Shown one piece after another: positions 8,283 to 16,780 of a stretch of DNA of 64,000 nucleotides. Positions within the stretch are counted from its first letter, which is position 1; each line of letters opens with the position of its first letter. The notes below the pieces were generated by a model. That model did not search any database and was not told the DNA's origin. It was given only the letters and a program-made list of their open reading frames with translations. The stretch lies in NCBI RefSeq assembly GCF_003403015.1, contig NZ_QURL01000008.1, forward strand, positions 1 through 64,000, read 5' to 3'. The translations under genes and the position numbers were made by a program. Origin of the DNA: Fulvimarina endophytica. GTDB taxonomy: Bacteria; Pseudomonadota; Alphaproteobacteria; Rhizobiales; Rhizobiaceae.

Positions 8283-9609
8283 GAACGAGGACGCCGAGTC
8301 CGATTCGGCGATCGGCTACTTCCAGTCCCAGACCGCAGCCATCACCGAGGCGCGGGATCCGGGCTTCGCACGGGCCGCCGTCGTCATGTTCGCGGTCATG
8401 GTCGTGGCGGCGATCGCGCTCGCCGCGATCCTGCGGCTGGAGCGGGTCGTCGTCGCACGCGGCATGGTCGTCTCGGAGACGCCGACGATCGTGGTGCAGC
8501 CGCTCGAGACGTCCGTCGTCAGCAGTATCGAGGTGCGGCCCGGCGACATCGTCGCCAAGGGCGATGTGCTTGCGCGTCTCGATCCGACGATCACGGATGC
8601 GGACGTCGACTCGCTGCAGCGGCGTGATGCGAGCCTCGATGCCGAGATCGCCCGGCTCAATGCCGAGATCGCGGGTATCGCCTACGATCCCGATGCGGAC
8701 AACGAATTCTCCCAGCTCCAGACGGCGGTCTTCAAGCACCGTGCGGCCGAGTTCAAGGCGTCGATGGCCACTTACGAGCAGAAGATCGCGGCGACCAGCA
8801 GCGATCTCCAGCGCAGCCGCAACGAGAGCGCTCTCCTGTCGGAGCGCAACGAACTCCTCGGCGAAGTGGTGGACATGCGCGCCAAGCTCGAGCGCACCTC
8901 GGCCGGCAGCCGGCTCAACTCCATCCAGGCGATCGACGACAGGCTTTCGGTCGAGCGCTCGCTCGCCGAGAGCCAGGGTATCGCCATCACCGCGAGCCAT
9001 CAGCTCGAAGCCCTGAAGGCCGAGCGCGAAACCTTCGAGGAGAAGTGGCGCGCCGATACGGTCGACCAGCTTCTGGCTGCGCGCCAGACGAAGAACGAGG
9101 TGTCCGAACAGCTGGCCAAGGCGACCTATCGGCACAGCCTCGTCGCCCTGAGGGCCGTGAGCGACGCCGTCGTCCTCGAAGTCGCCCCGGTCTCGGTCGG
9201 CTCGGTCATCCAGAGCGCGAGGGAAATCTTCCGTCTCGTTCCGGTCGATGCCGAACTGGAACTCGAGGTGGACATCAACGGTGCCGACCAGGGCTTCGTC
9301 GCGGTCGGCGACAAGGTGGAGATCAAGTTCGACGCCTATCCGTTCAACGAGCACGGGACCGCACAGGGCGTTGTGCGGAACATCAGCCAGGACTCCTTCA
9401 CGCGGACCGAGGGGCCGCGATCGGGCGAGGTCTACTACCGGGCCCGTGTCGCCATCGACAAGGCAGAGCTGCGCGATGTGCCGGCCGATTTCCGGGTGAT
9501 TCCGGGCATGCCCGTGACCGCCGACATCGTCGTCGGCGATCGCAGCATCCTCGCCTCGCTGACGGGCGGACTGGCCGATGCCTTCTCGTCCGCGCTGAGG
9601 GAGCCATGA
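8254..9609 (+). CDS. HlyD-family periplasmic adaptor of type I secretion
   Basis: Protein of 451 aa. One membrane helix lies at residues ~42-64 (AAVVMFAVMVVAAIALAAIL). It is followed by the lipoyl-like half VSSIEVRPGDIVAKGDVLARLD, a long coiled coil (~120-255), and the beta-barrel region with VVGDRSILASL near the end. This is the normal layout for the membrane-fusion subunit that links the ABC exporter to an outer-membrane channel. It overlaps the exporter gene by 29 bases and the Sel1 gene by ATGA, so the three are translationally coupled. No TolC homologue is encoded nearby. Confidence 0.92.
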   Translation: MKLINRKTPKNEDAESDSAIGYFQSQTAAITEARDPGFARAAVVMFAVMVVAAIALAAILRLERVVVARGMVVSETPTIVVQPLETSVVSSIEVRPGDIVAKGDVLARLDPTITDADVDSLQRRDASLDAEIARLNAEIAGIAYDPDADNEFSQLQTAVFKHRAAEFKASMATYEQKIAATSSDLQRSRNESALLSERNELLGEVVDMRAKLERTSAGSRLNSIQAIDDRLSVERSLAESQGIAITASHQLEALKAERETFEEKWRADTVDQLLAARQTKNEVSEQLAKATYRHSLVALRAVSDAVVLEVAPVSVGSVIQSAREIFRLVPVDAELELEVDINGADQGFVAVGDKVEIKFDAYPFNEHGTAQGVVRNISQDSFTRTEGPRSGEVYYRARVAIDKAELRDVPADFRVIPGMPVTADIVVGDRSILASLTGGLADAFSSALREP

Positions 9610-11345
9610 GCGGCCTGTTCCGCAAGCTCGGAACGGCCGTCGGCCTCGGCGGCGGCCATGGCGCGCGGCTGGAGAAGGCCAAGCGGACGCTCGAGCGGGG
9701 CGACCACGGACAGGCGTCCAAGCTCTTCTTCGAACTCGCCCGCGACGGCGATGCGGAGGCCCAGTTCGAGCTTGCCCGGCTCTACCAGACCGGGAAGGGC
9801 GTGGTGGGAAGCGCGGGCGATGCCGTCCACTGGCTGCGAAAGGCGGCGGACCAGAACCATCTGGAAGCCCGTTACCTCCTCGCTCTGGTGCTGACCTACG
9901 GGGCTCGCCCGCCCGCCGACGTCGCCGATCATACCCAATCGCTCTCCGTGCTGTTTCCGCACGGTCTCGGCGTCGAGCCGGATCATGCCGAGGCCCGGCG
10001 ATGGGCGCTTCTTGCGGCCGAGGCCGGCCACACCGAATCCATGGCACTGATCGGCTATCTGCTGGCCGCGGGCTGGGGCGGCGAAATCGATGCGGCGCAG
10101 GCGGCCAAATGGTATGAGCGCGCCGCGGCCGAAGACAGCGCGCAGGCGCTTCTGGGGCTCGGCACGCTGCTGGCCGGCGGATGGCTCGGCGAGCCCGATC
10201 ACCGGCGTGCGGCCGAACTCTATCGCCGCGCGGCCGAACTCGGCACCCCGACCGCGGCCTATTATCTCGGCCTCGAATATCTCTATGGCTTCGCCTCCAA
10301 GCGCGACGAAGAGCAGGCGGCCCACTGGCTCGGCAAGGCGGCTGAACTCGGCAACAGCAGTGCCCAGCGCGCGCTCGGCCAGCTCTATCTCCACGGCATG
10401 GGCCTCGAGCGGGACGCCTCGCGCGGCGAGACGCTGCTGAGACGGGCGGCTCTCGTCGGCGATACGGAGGCGATGGCGCTTCTCGGCGACCTGCACCGCA
10501 CCGGCGGCGGATTGCTGGATCCCAATCCGACGGAGGCTGCGAACTGGTATCGCATGGCCGCCGAACTCGGCCACAAGCCGTCGCAGCGCATCTACGGCCT
10601 GCTCTTCATCGGCGGGATCGGGGTTCCGAAGGATGCCGTCCAGGCGCGGACCTGGCTCACCCGGGCCGCCGATCAGGGCGATGGCGAGGCGCAATGCCGG
10701 CTGGGCACGCTGATGGCCGAAGGCATCGGCGGGCCGAAGGATTTGAAGGGGGCGGAAACCCTGTTCCGGCGCGCGGCCGATCAGGGGGTTGCCGACGCCG
10801 TCTACAGTCTCGGCCTCATGGCCCAGAGCGGGGCGGGGACCGAGCGCAATTCCACCGCCGCCATGGACTGGTATCGCAAGGCTGCGGAACAGGGCAGCGC
10901 GATGGCCCGGTTCCGCCTCGGCGCCGGTTATGCCGCCGGCGACGGCGTGCCCCAGGATTACGCGCAGGCCATCATCTGGACCCGGCCGGCGGCCGAAGCC
11001 GGCATCGCGCTCGCACAGGTCAATCTCGGCCGGTTCCTGATGCAGGGCCTCGGCTGCGAGCCCGATTACGTCGAGGCCGAACTCTGGTTGCGCAAGGCCG
11101 TCGATGCCGGCGAGGTTGTGGCCATGACGGCGCTCGGCGAGCTCTACGCCCATTGGCGGCCGGACAAGAACATGGCCGAGGGAAGGCACTGGCTGACGCG
11201 CGGCGCATCGGCCGGCGACAGGCGGGCGGCCGATCTCCTCTCCGCGATCCTGCACGCTCCGGACGCCTCCGATGCCGGTGCCAAGGTGGGCGACGAGACT
11301 GGAGCTGCGCCCGAGACGAAGGGCGGCGAGCCGAGCACCGCTTGA
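9606..11345 (+). CDS. Sel1-repeat protein coupled to the secretion operon
   Basis: Protein of 579 aa made almost wholly of Sel1-like repeats (about a dozen units of the type AEAQFELARLYQTGKGV, AAKWYERAAAEDSAQALLGLG, AQCRLGTLMAEGIGG). Each unit is a ~36-residue helix pair, and together they build a scaffold for protein-protein contacts. No signal peptide is seen; the start is MSGLFRKLGTAVGLGGG, so it is probably cytoplasmic. The start codon overlaps the hlyD stop (ATGA), implying a job with the exporter, for example as a cargo adaptor or in coupling export with the modification enzymes. That role is inferred from position only. Confidence 0.85.
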   Translation: MSGLFRKLGTAVGLGGGHGARLEKAKRTLERGDHGQASKLFFELARDGDAEAQFELARLYQTGKGVVGSAGDAVHWLRKAADQNHLEARYLLALVLTYGARPPADVADHTQSLSVLFPHGLGVEPDHAEARRWALLAAEAGHTESMALIGYLLAAGWGGEIDAAQAAKWYERAAAEDSAQALLGLGTLLAGGWLGEPDHRRAAELYRRAAELGTPTAAYYLGLEYLYGFASKRDEEQAAHWLGKAAELGNSSAQRALGQLYLHGMGLERDASRGETLLRRAALVGDTEAMALLGDLHRTGGGLLDPNPTEAANWYRMAAELGHKPSQRIYGLLFIGGIGVPKDAVQARTWLTRAADQGDGEAQCRLGTLMAEGIGGPKDLKGAETLFRRAADQGVADAVYSLGLMAQSGAGTERNSTAAMDWYRKAAEQGSAMARFRLGAGYAAGDGVPQDYAQAIIWTRPAAEAGIALAQVNLGRFLMQGLGCEPDYVEAELWLRKAVDAGEVVAMTALGELYAHWRPDKNMAEGRHWLTRGASAGDRRAADLLSAILHAPDASDAGAKVGDETGAAPETKGGEPSTA

Positions 11346-11412
11346 GTTCGCCCGCACCGTCCGCGCCTTCCGCGTGAACCTTCCTTCACCCATCGGCCGG
11401 GACCGGCGTTTT

Positions 11413-11449
11413 CGGCCCGGACAAGACGCGCGCGTCTTGTGCCGGGCCG
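11413..11449. repeat. 37-base near-perfect palindrome
   Basis: The left arm CGGCCCGGACAAGACGCG pairs with the right arm CGCGTCTTGT plus CCGGGCCG, with one unpaired G. It lies between the Sel1 gene and the CmcI-type gene and has no T run. It may be an RNA-stabilising hairpin, a weak terminator or a DNA-binding site. Confidence 0.7.
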
Positions 11450-11515
11450 CCAATCCGGCTACCGGCGCCCCTGGTGAGGCCCCGAAGGCTTCCCGTTTCA
11501 GGAGCTTTTGAAGCC

Positions 11516-12241
11516 ATGTGGCCGTTCTCGTCGAAAAAGACCCCGTCCCCTTTCAAGGTCGGACCCTTCAAGCCGGCACCCAAGGGGCCACCCCTCGGCG
11601 ATGAGGATCGCCAGATCGTCGATCGCTTCCACGACCTCTACTATCGCCGCTGGTTTCAGGGCGGCCAGACCATCTCGATCGGCTGGCTCGGCCACGAGAC
11701 CCTGAAATGCCCGATGGATCTCTGGCTCTATCAGGAACTGATCGTCTCCCGCCGCCCGGACGTGATCGTCGAGACCGGGACGCGCTTCGGCGGCAGTGCC
11801 CTGTTCATGGCGAGCGTCTGCGACCAGATGGGCCATGGCCGCGTCCTCAGCGTGGATATCGACGAGAGCCTCGTCTCGATCCGGCCGGTCCATGATCGCA
11901 TCACCTATCTCAACGGCTCCAGTCTCGACGAAAAGCTGCTCGCGGGCATCCGCGAAACGGTCGGCGACGGGCGCTGCCTCGTCATTCTCGACAGCGACCA
12001 CAGCCGGGACCATGTCCTTGCCGAGCTGCGCGCCTATTCGCCGCTGGTCAAGCCCGGCGACTATCTCATCGTCGAGGACACCAATGTGAACGGCCATCCG
12101 ACCCTGCCCGATTTCGGACCGGGGCCCATGGAGGCGCTCGAAGCGTTTCTGGCCGAGACGGAGGATTTCGTCTCCGATCCGGCCTGCGAACGCTTCCTGA
12201 TGACGCTCAATCCGAAGGGCTATCTGAAGCGTCGCGGCTGA
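11516..12241 (+). CDS. CmcI-family (cephalosporin hydroxylase-like) methyltransferase
   Basis: Protein of 241 aa. The Rossmann core reads VIVETGTRFGGSALFMASVC, then HGRVLSVDIDE, CLVILDSDHSRDHVLAEL, and LVKPGDYLIVEDTNVNGHP. This is the pattern of the CmcI / rhamnosyl O-methyltransferase family. Despite the family name, most members in glycan clusters are SAM- and metal-dependent O-methyltransferases acting on sugars; the DSDHS motif matches the metal site. ATG 11516 has AGGAG 11 bases upstream. It follows the secretion operon by 170 bases and is convergent with the minus-strand glycan cluster, so it likely modifies the same glycan or cargo. Confidence 0.82.
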   Translation: MWPFSSKKTPSPFKVGPFKPAPKGPPLGDEDRQIVDRFHDLYYRRWFQGGQTISIGWLGHETLKCPMDLWLYQELIVSRRPDVIVETGTRFGGSALFMASVCDQMGHGRVLSVDIDESLVSIRPVHDRITYLNGSSLDEKLLAGIRETVGDGRCLVILDSDHSRDHVLAELRAYSPLVKPGDYLIVEDTNVNGHPTLPDFGPGPMEALEAFLAETEDFVSDPACERFLMTLNPKGYLKRRG

Positions 12242-12260
12242 GCCCCGGAGGCTCGACGAC

Positions 12261-12307
12261 GCATCGGACGATCCGGAAACCGGAGCGGCTTTTCGGCGCG
12301 ATGCTTC
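12261..12307. repeat. 47-base palindromic repeat, copy A
   Basis: It begins GCATCGGACG and ends GCGATGCTTC, with the outer arms GCATCG/CGATGC. It sits between two convergent genes. Its last bases (TC of TTCA) form part of the stop codon of the minus-strand methyltransferase gene. It belongs with the copies at 846, 34703 and 61981 and can form a hairpin in both transcripts. Confidence 0.8.
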
Positions 12308-13832
12308 AGGGCTCGATGCCGAGATCTCTCCACATCCGGAGTCTCGCCGCGACGGCGCCGGCATTCGCCCGCTCCGCCATCAGTTCCTCGAGACTGCCGC
12401 CTTCGGGCACCGCAATGAGGGAGTGGTCGGCGATCGCGTTCCGCAGACGGTCGGCGCGCGAGGCGTCGTCCATCTCCGGATGATCCGTCCAGAGGCGGTA
12501 AAGCAGCTGGTCGGCCGGATCGAGGGGCAGTGCGCCGCACAGGAGCGGGGAGGCAAGGAAGGCTGCGACGGCCGGCACGCGCGCTTCGTCTTGAAGAGCG
12601 GCGTTCAGGCGCCGGGCCCGGTCCCTCGTTGCGGCGGCGACCGTCCCCGCGCTTCGGCAGGGATGGGCTCTGCCGGCATGGACGAGCAGCGTCAGATAAT
12701 CGAGCCAGTTCTCGCGGGAGAAGGCGACGCTTCGTCCGATCTCCTCGATGCTCATCGGACCCGATTGCAGCGCCGACCAGACGATGCGGGCCATGTCCTG
12801 CGAGAAGCGGATCTCGCCGACGGGAATGGCGAAGGCGGTCGGCGGCTGGGGAAAATCGGCGATGGCGACGAGCCGGATGCGCGACAGGAGGTGCTGTTGC
12901 TCGTCCTGCGACAGCCGTTCGGCTCCGCGTCCCCATACATCGCGCCGGAACACCGTGTTGACGACGAGATCGCGCGTATATTCCCGGAGCCGCCAGTCGG
13001 ACACCGTTCCGACGAGCGTCTGCAACTCGCCCGACATCACGAAGCGATCCACGTTGTTGGGAAAATGGGTCGATCCCACGAAGCCGAGCTTGGCCGGGGC
13101 GAGCGCGTCCGCGACGTCCGGGAAGGCGTGCGGCGTCCAGCTCTGATTGAGATATTCGTGCGCGAGATAGCGCACGTCCTGACCCTCGATGCGCGTCAGC
13201 TGGGCCGAAAGTCCATCATTCGCCGTGAAATAGCCGGCCTTCGCCTCGCCGAGCCGCCGGGCGAAATCGATCGCCTCGAAGATGCGCTGGTCGCTGCGGC
13301 CGGTCACCTCTTCCGCCTTCGCGCGCAAGAGGCGCTGAAGCGGCATCATGGGGGCCCAGCCGGGCATGGCATTGTAGCTGAGAAAGACGAGACCGCCCGG
13401 CGCGACGCATCGCGACAGGATCGAGACGATATGATCGCGATTGTCCGAGCTGACCCAGCTGAAGACCCCGTGAAGCGTCACGAAGTCGTAGGGCTCTCCT
13501 TGCAAGGCACCGGCCGCGAAACTCTCGAAATCGGCTTCGTGGACCACAACATTGTCGAGCCCGGCCGATGCGATCAGCCGGCGGGCGGAGGCGACGTGCT
13601 CGGGATTGAAGTCGATCCCGACGAATGTGGATTCGGGGTGGGCGGCGGCTGCTGCGACGAGGCTGAGGGCACGGCCGCAGCCGAGTTCCAGATAGCGGAA
13701 GGGCTGGTCCGGATCGGGAGGCCGAAACCCCTGCAGAAGCGCCGTCAGCGCCAGGTAACGGGGCATGAGTTCGCGGAAATGGGTGCGGGTGTAGCCGATA
13801 TCCGTGATGTAGCCCTGTCCCCATCCGCTCAT
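12306..13832 (-). CDS. Methyltransferase with C-terminal regulatory domain
   Basis: Protein of 508 aa. It starts MSGWGQGYITDIGYTRTHF. The SAM loop is YLELGCGRALSLVAAAAAHP, followed by FVGIDFNPEHVASARRL and FVTLHGVFSWVSSDNRDHIV, then LVFLSYNAMPGWA. After residue ~220 it continues as the methyltransferase regulatory domain (PF10119 type) with a helical C-terminus. Proteins of this layout occur in polysaccharide and nonribosomal clusters; acceptor unknown. ATG 13832 was chosen because it overlaps the stop of the upstream glycosyltransferase gene (ATGA). It is the last gene of the minus-strand cluster and ends inside palindromic repeat A. Confidence 0.85.
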   Translation of the reverse strand: MSGWGQGYITDIGYTRTHFRELMPRYLALTALLQGFRPPDPDQPFRYLELGCGRALSLVAAAAAHPESTFVGIDFNPEHVASARRLIASAGLDNVVVHEADFESFAAGALQGEPYDFVTLHGVFSWVSSDNRDHIVSILSRCVAPGGLVFLSYNAMPGWAPMMPLQRLLRAKAEEVTGRSDQRIFEAIDFARRLGEAKAGYFTANDGLSAQLTRIEGQDVRYLAHEYLNQSWTPHAFPDVADALAPAKLGFVGSTHFPNNVDRFVMSGELQTLVGTVSDWRLREYTRDLVVNTVFRRDVWGRGAERLSQDEQQHLLSRIRLVAIADFPQPPTAFAIPVGEIRFSQDMARIVWSALQSGPMSIEEIGRSVAFSRENWLDYLTLLVHAGRAHPCRSAGTVAAATRDRARRLNAALQDEARVPAVAAFLASPLLCGALPLDPADQLLYRLWTDHPEMDDASRADRLRNAIADHSLIAVPEGGSLEELMAERANAGAVAARLRMWRDLGIEP

Positions 13833-15052
13833 GGCGTCTTCCCCTGCCGAACCTCGTCGATCAGCCTCAGGTAGCGGGGCAGGGAGACGGTCTCCAGATC
13901 GAAGCTCTCGATGCATCGCTCGCGGGCCCTGCGGCGCAGAGCGGCATAGGCGTCCGGATTGGCGAGAATGTCCACGAGGCGCTCCGTCAGCGCCTCGATA
14001 TCGTGGAAATCACACAGGATGCCGTTCTCTCCGTCGGTGATCACCTCCTCCACCGGCTGGGTATCGGAGGCGAGAAGGAGGCATCCGGTGCTCAGGGCTT
14101 CGAGGCAGGACCAGGAGAGAACGAAGGGGAAGGTGAGATAGACGTGGACGGCCGAGACCTTCAGGATGCCGATATACTGCTCGTAGGGCAGGTGACCCAG
14201 GAAATGGACGCGGTCGAGATCGAGCCCGGCGCCGACCTCGTCGAGCATCACCTGCTTCCAGGTGCGGCCGCTTCTGTGATGCGTGCCGTAGCTCACGCCC
14301 TCGGCCCCGACGATCAGGACCCGGGCATTGGGCCTGCGGCGCAGCACGTCGGGCAGGGCGCGCATGAAGATGTGGAAGCCGCGATAGGGCTCCAGATTGC
14401 GCGCGACATAGGTGATGATCTCCTCGCCGGCATTGAAGCGCTGGCCCTTGGCGAGGAGGAGCGCGTCGGGGTCCGGCGCGGCGCGGGCCGTGTCGATGCC
14501 CTCGTGGAGGACGGTGATGCGCTCCTGCATGTAGGCGGGGAAGCCCGACTTCTGCCACAAGGTCGGCGTCACGCCCCAGTCGGCGGTCTGGAAGGCGAGG
14601 AGGGGAATGGCGTTCTTGGCCCTTATGCGCGGCGGGTCGTCCGCGTTGACGACGGCATCCCGATCGAAGCCGACATCGGCGCCGTCATAGCGGTAGAAGA
14701 ACTCGAAATAGGAAAGGACCGGCGTCCCGGGCCAGACATCCTTGATGAAGAGCGTTTCGCCCCATCCGCAATGACCGACGATCACATCGGGATCGAAGCC
14801 CTCAGCGCGCAGGCTCCGGCACGCCTCGTAGACGGCCTGCCCGTTGAGGACGCCGAATTCCAGATCCGTCAGATAGTGATGGGTCTCGGGCGATGGGGAG
14901 CGATGCCGCTGATACGGACGCACGTCCACCCCCGGCAGCGGCTTCATCAGAAGCTGGGTGAGATAGACGACGCGATGTCCCTCGGCGACGAGCCGCAGCG
15001 CCACATGGGCGAACTGGGCCGGCGCGTTCTGATGCACGAACAGGACGTTCAT
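13829..15052 (-). CDS. Family 4-type glycosyltransferase
   Basis: Protein of 407 aa with two Rossmann halves. The acceptor half begins MNVLFVHQNAPAQFAHVALR. The donor-binding half contains VARNLEPYRGFHIFMRALPD, VLIVGAEGVSYGTHH, VHFLGHLPYEQYIGILK and LSWSCLEALSTGCLLLASDT, the GT4 nucleotide-sugar-binding pattern with the late E (CLEALSTG). It transfers a sugar from a nucleotide donor, with retention, to an unknown acceptor. It starts on an ATGA overlap with the upstream methyltransferase gene and ends on another with the downstream one, so the three are a tight translational unit. Confidence 0.88.
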   Translation of the reverse strand: MNVLFVHQNAPAQFAHVALRLVAEGHRVVYLTQLLMKPLPGVDVRPYQRHRSPSPETHHYLTDLEFGVLNGQAVYEACRSLRAEGFDPDVIVGHCGWGETLFIKDVWPGTPVLSYFEFFYRYDGADVGFDRDAVVNADDPPRIRAKNAIPLLAFQTADWGVTPTLWQKSGFPAYMQERITVLHEGIDTARAAPDPDALLLAKGQRFNAGEEIITYVARNLEPYRGFHIFMRALPDVLRRRPNARVLIVGAEGVSYGTHHRSGRTWKQVMLDEVGAGLDLDRVHFLGHLPYEQYIGILKVSAVHVYLTFPFVLSWSCLEALSTGCLLLASDTQPVEEVITDGENGILCDFHDIEALTERLVDILANPDAYAALRRRARERCIESFDLETVSLPRYLRLIDEVRQGKTP

Positions 15053-15672
15053 GCGAAGGGCGAGTCCCTGTAGGTTCCAAGTTCGGGCGACCAGTCCCCG
15101 AGCGGTTTCGTGGCTTTCGCCTGGATCTCGAACTCGGTCGTGCGCTGGACGACCACAGGATCGAAACCGGCTCGGTGCAGGGCTTCGCCTAGACGATTGG
15201 GCGTGAAGCCGCTGCGATGGGCCATGGCCGTGCGTCCGGCCGCGATGGCGGCGCCGTGACCATAGAGGATATCGTGCGGGGTGATCGGACCTGCCGGCGA
15301 GATGTAGACCGGTTCGGTGAGCCCGCCCGAGGCGACCGCGCGGGCTGCCGCTTCCACATCCGGCACGAAGGCGAAGAGGGTGCCGCCGCGTTTGAGGACG
15401 CGAAAGAGTTCGCGGGCCGCCGTCTCCGTCTCGTGGGCGAAGAGATGTTCTAGGATGTGCGAGCACCAGGCAGCGTCGAAGCTGTCGCTTTGAAGGGCCG
15501 ACAGATCGGTCGCGGACGCCACCACATCCGGCGCGACATTGGGATCGACATCGGCGCGCACGACCTGCCAGCCGCCACCGCTGACGAACTGCGCGGTGAA
15601 GCGATCGTCCGCGCCGGGCGGTCCGCTTCCCACATTGAGCACTCTGGGCAGGCGATGCTCTTCCAGGGACAT
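15049..15672 (-). CDS. Small class I SAM methyltransferase
   Basis: Protein of 207 aa. Key segments are VLNVGSGPPGADDRF (SAM loop), WQVVRADVDPNVAPDVVASA, SFDAAWCSHILEHLFAHE and RVLKRGGTLFAFVPDVEA. This is the Methyltransf_11 pattern, with the HILEH motif typical of methyltransferases in surface-polysaccharide clusters. ATG 15672 was chosen because GAGGA lies upstream at suitable spacing; an in-frame ATG at 15690 lacks one. Its stop overlaps the glycosyltransferase start by four bases. Substrate unknown. Confidence 0.82.
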   Translation of the reverse strand: MSLEEHRLPRVLNVGSGPPGADDRFTAQFVSGGGWQVVRADVDPNVAPDVVASATDLSALQSDSFDAAWCSHILEHLFAHETETAARELFRVLKRGGTLFAFVPDVEAAARAVASGGLTEPVYISPAGPITPHDILYGHGAAIAAGRTAMAHRSGFTPNRLGEALHRAGFDPVVVQRTTEFEIQAKATKPLGDWSPELGTYRDSPFA

Positions 15673-15818
15673 GGACGATCGTTTCCTCATGTGTGAAGCG
15701 CTCGGATCTTCAGGGCCGAGCCCGCCGGGACCGGCTCGCAGGCCTCGGCGCAGGCAGGCGCTGCGACGCCCGTCTCGCGATCATCCGCGCGCGAAGCGGC
15801 TCCGCGCTCGGGCGATGG

Positions 15819-16751
15819 TCAGAAGATCCGTCCCTGATCGGCTTCCGTGCGACGCTCGACGATGAAGACGCGCAGGGCTTCGAGCGCATCGCCGATGCGG
15901 TCGGAGCGCAGGGGGGAGCCGTTCTGACCCTTCGCTCCACGCCCGCCGCTGACGAAGCTTCCCTCATAGCTGACATCGTAGCGCTGCGCGGCCTCGCCCG
16001 TCAGGCGGATGGCGATGCCGGTGAGCGCCTGGCCCATGCCGCGGCTGCCGCACAGGTCGCCGCCGCGGATCCAGGACGTCTCGACGCCGCCGGCCGTGAG
16101 GCCCTTGTATTCGAGGCTGGCGCGCGGAATGCTCTCGAGCGGGGTAATGGCGACCGCCTCGATCCAGTTGCCCTGGCCCTGAAGCCCGGCCCAGCCGAGA
16201 TCGGAGACGCGCATGTCGCCATAGCGCTGCACATGGACGAGAACCTCGCAGCGAAGGACGTTCTGACCCATCACGCTGCCGGGGGCCTGGGCTGCGGGGC
16301 CGCGACGGTCCATTCCGTTGCGGGACGCACCGATATCAGGGCGGCCGGCCAGTCCCGGGGCCGGCTGAGCGCCCGCATAGGAGAGGGCGGCCGGCGCGGA
16401 CGCCTTCGGCCCATCCGCATCGATGCGCTGGAGATTGATGCCGATGGCCGCGTCGGGCCGATCTGCGGGCTTCAGGGACACGAAAGCGAGCGCCGCGTCC
16501 CCGTCCGCGACGCGGATGACGACCGCTTCGCCGATGCGCGAGAGCCAGGGCGCGGTCTTGGAGCCGAGAAGGTCGACATGCTCGGCGCCGTCGACCGGAA
16601 CGATGTGCAGGGCCGGCAGAGCGACCTTGTCCTGGGTGTTCAGGTAGCGGTTATCGGTGACGGTCACCGAGTAGAGGCCGGGCGAGAACGTGAAGATCTG
16701 CGTCGAAGAGGCGACCTTTTCGGAAGACTTCGTGGGATTACTGGCGTCCAT
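15819..16751 (-). CDS. Protein with ChW-like (hydrophobic W) repeats
   Basis: Protein of 310 aa with no signal peptide. The C-terminal ~160 residues hold three repeats resembling the clostridial hydrophobic-W module (G-x-W ... G ... G ... LEA/IEA-x-x-I-x-L). These are DLGWAGLQGQGNWIEAVAI, then SWIRGGDLCGSRGMGQALTG followed by IAIRLTG, then a third ending ALEALRVFIVER. The N-terminal part is beta-rich. ChW modules are thought to bind cell-surface glycans or proteins; they are far commoner in Gram-positives. ATG 16751 is preceded by AAAGGA at seven bases. Because it lies between a glycosyltransferase and a methyltransferase, it may bind the same glycan. It could itself be a type I secretion cargo. 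Confidence 0.6.
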   Translation of the reverse strand: MDASNPTKSSEKVASSTQIFTFSPGLYSVTVTDNRYLNTQDKVALPALHIVPVDGAEHVDLLGSKTAPWLSRIGEAVVIRVADGDAALAFVSLKPADRPDAAIGINLQRIDADGPKASAPAALSYAGAQPAPGLAGRPDIGASRNGMDRRGPAAQAPGSVMGQNVLRCEVLVHVQRYGDMRVSDLGWAGLQGQGNWIEAVAITPLESIPRASLEYKGLTAGGVETSWIRGGDLCGSRGMGQALTGIAIRLTGEAAQRYDVSYEGSFVSGGRGAKGQNGSPLRSDRIGDALEALRVFIVERRTEADQGRIF

Positions 16752-16780
16752 CAAAGGGTCCTTTGCCCGCAAACATCAGT

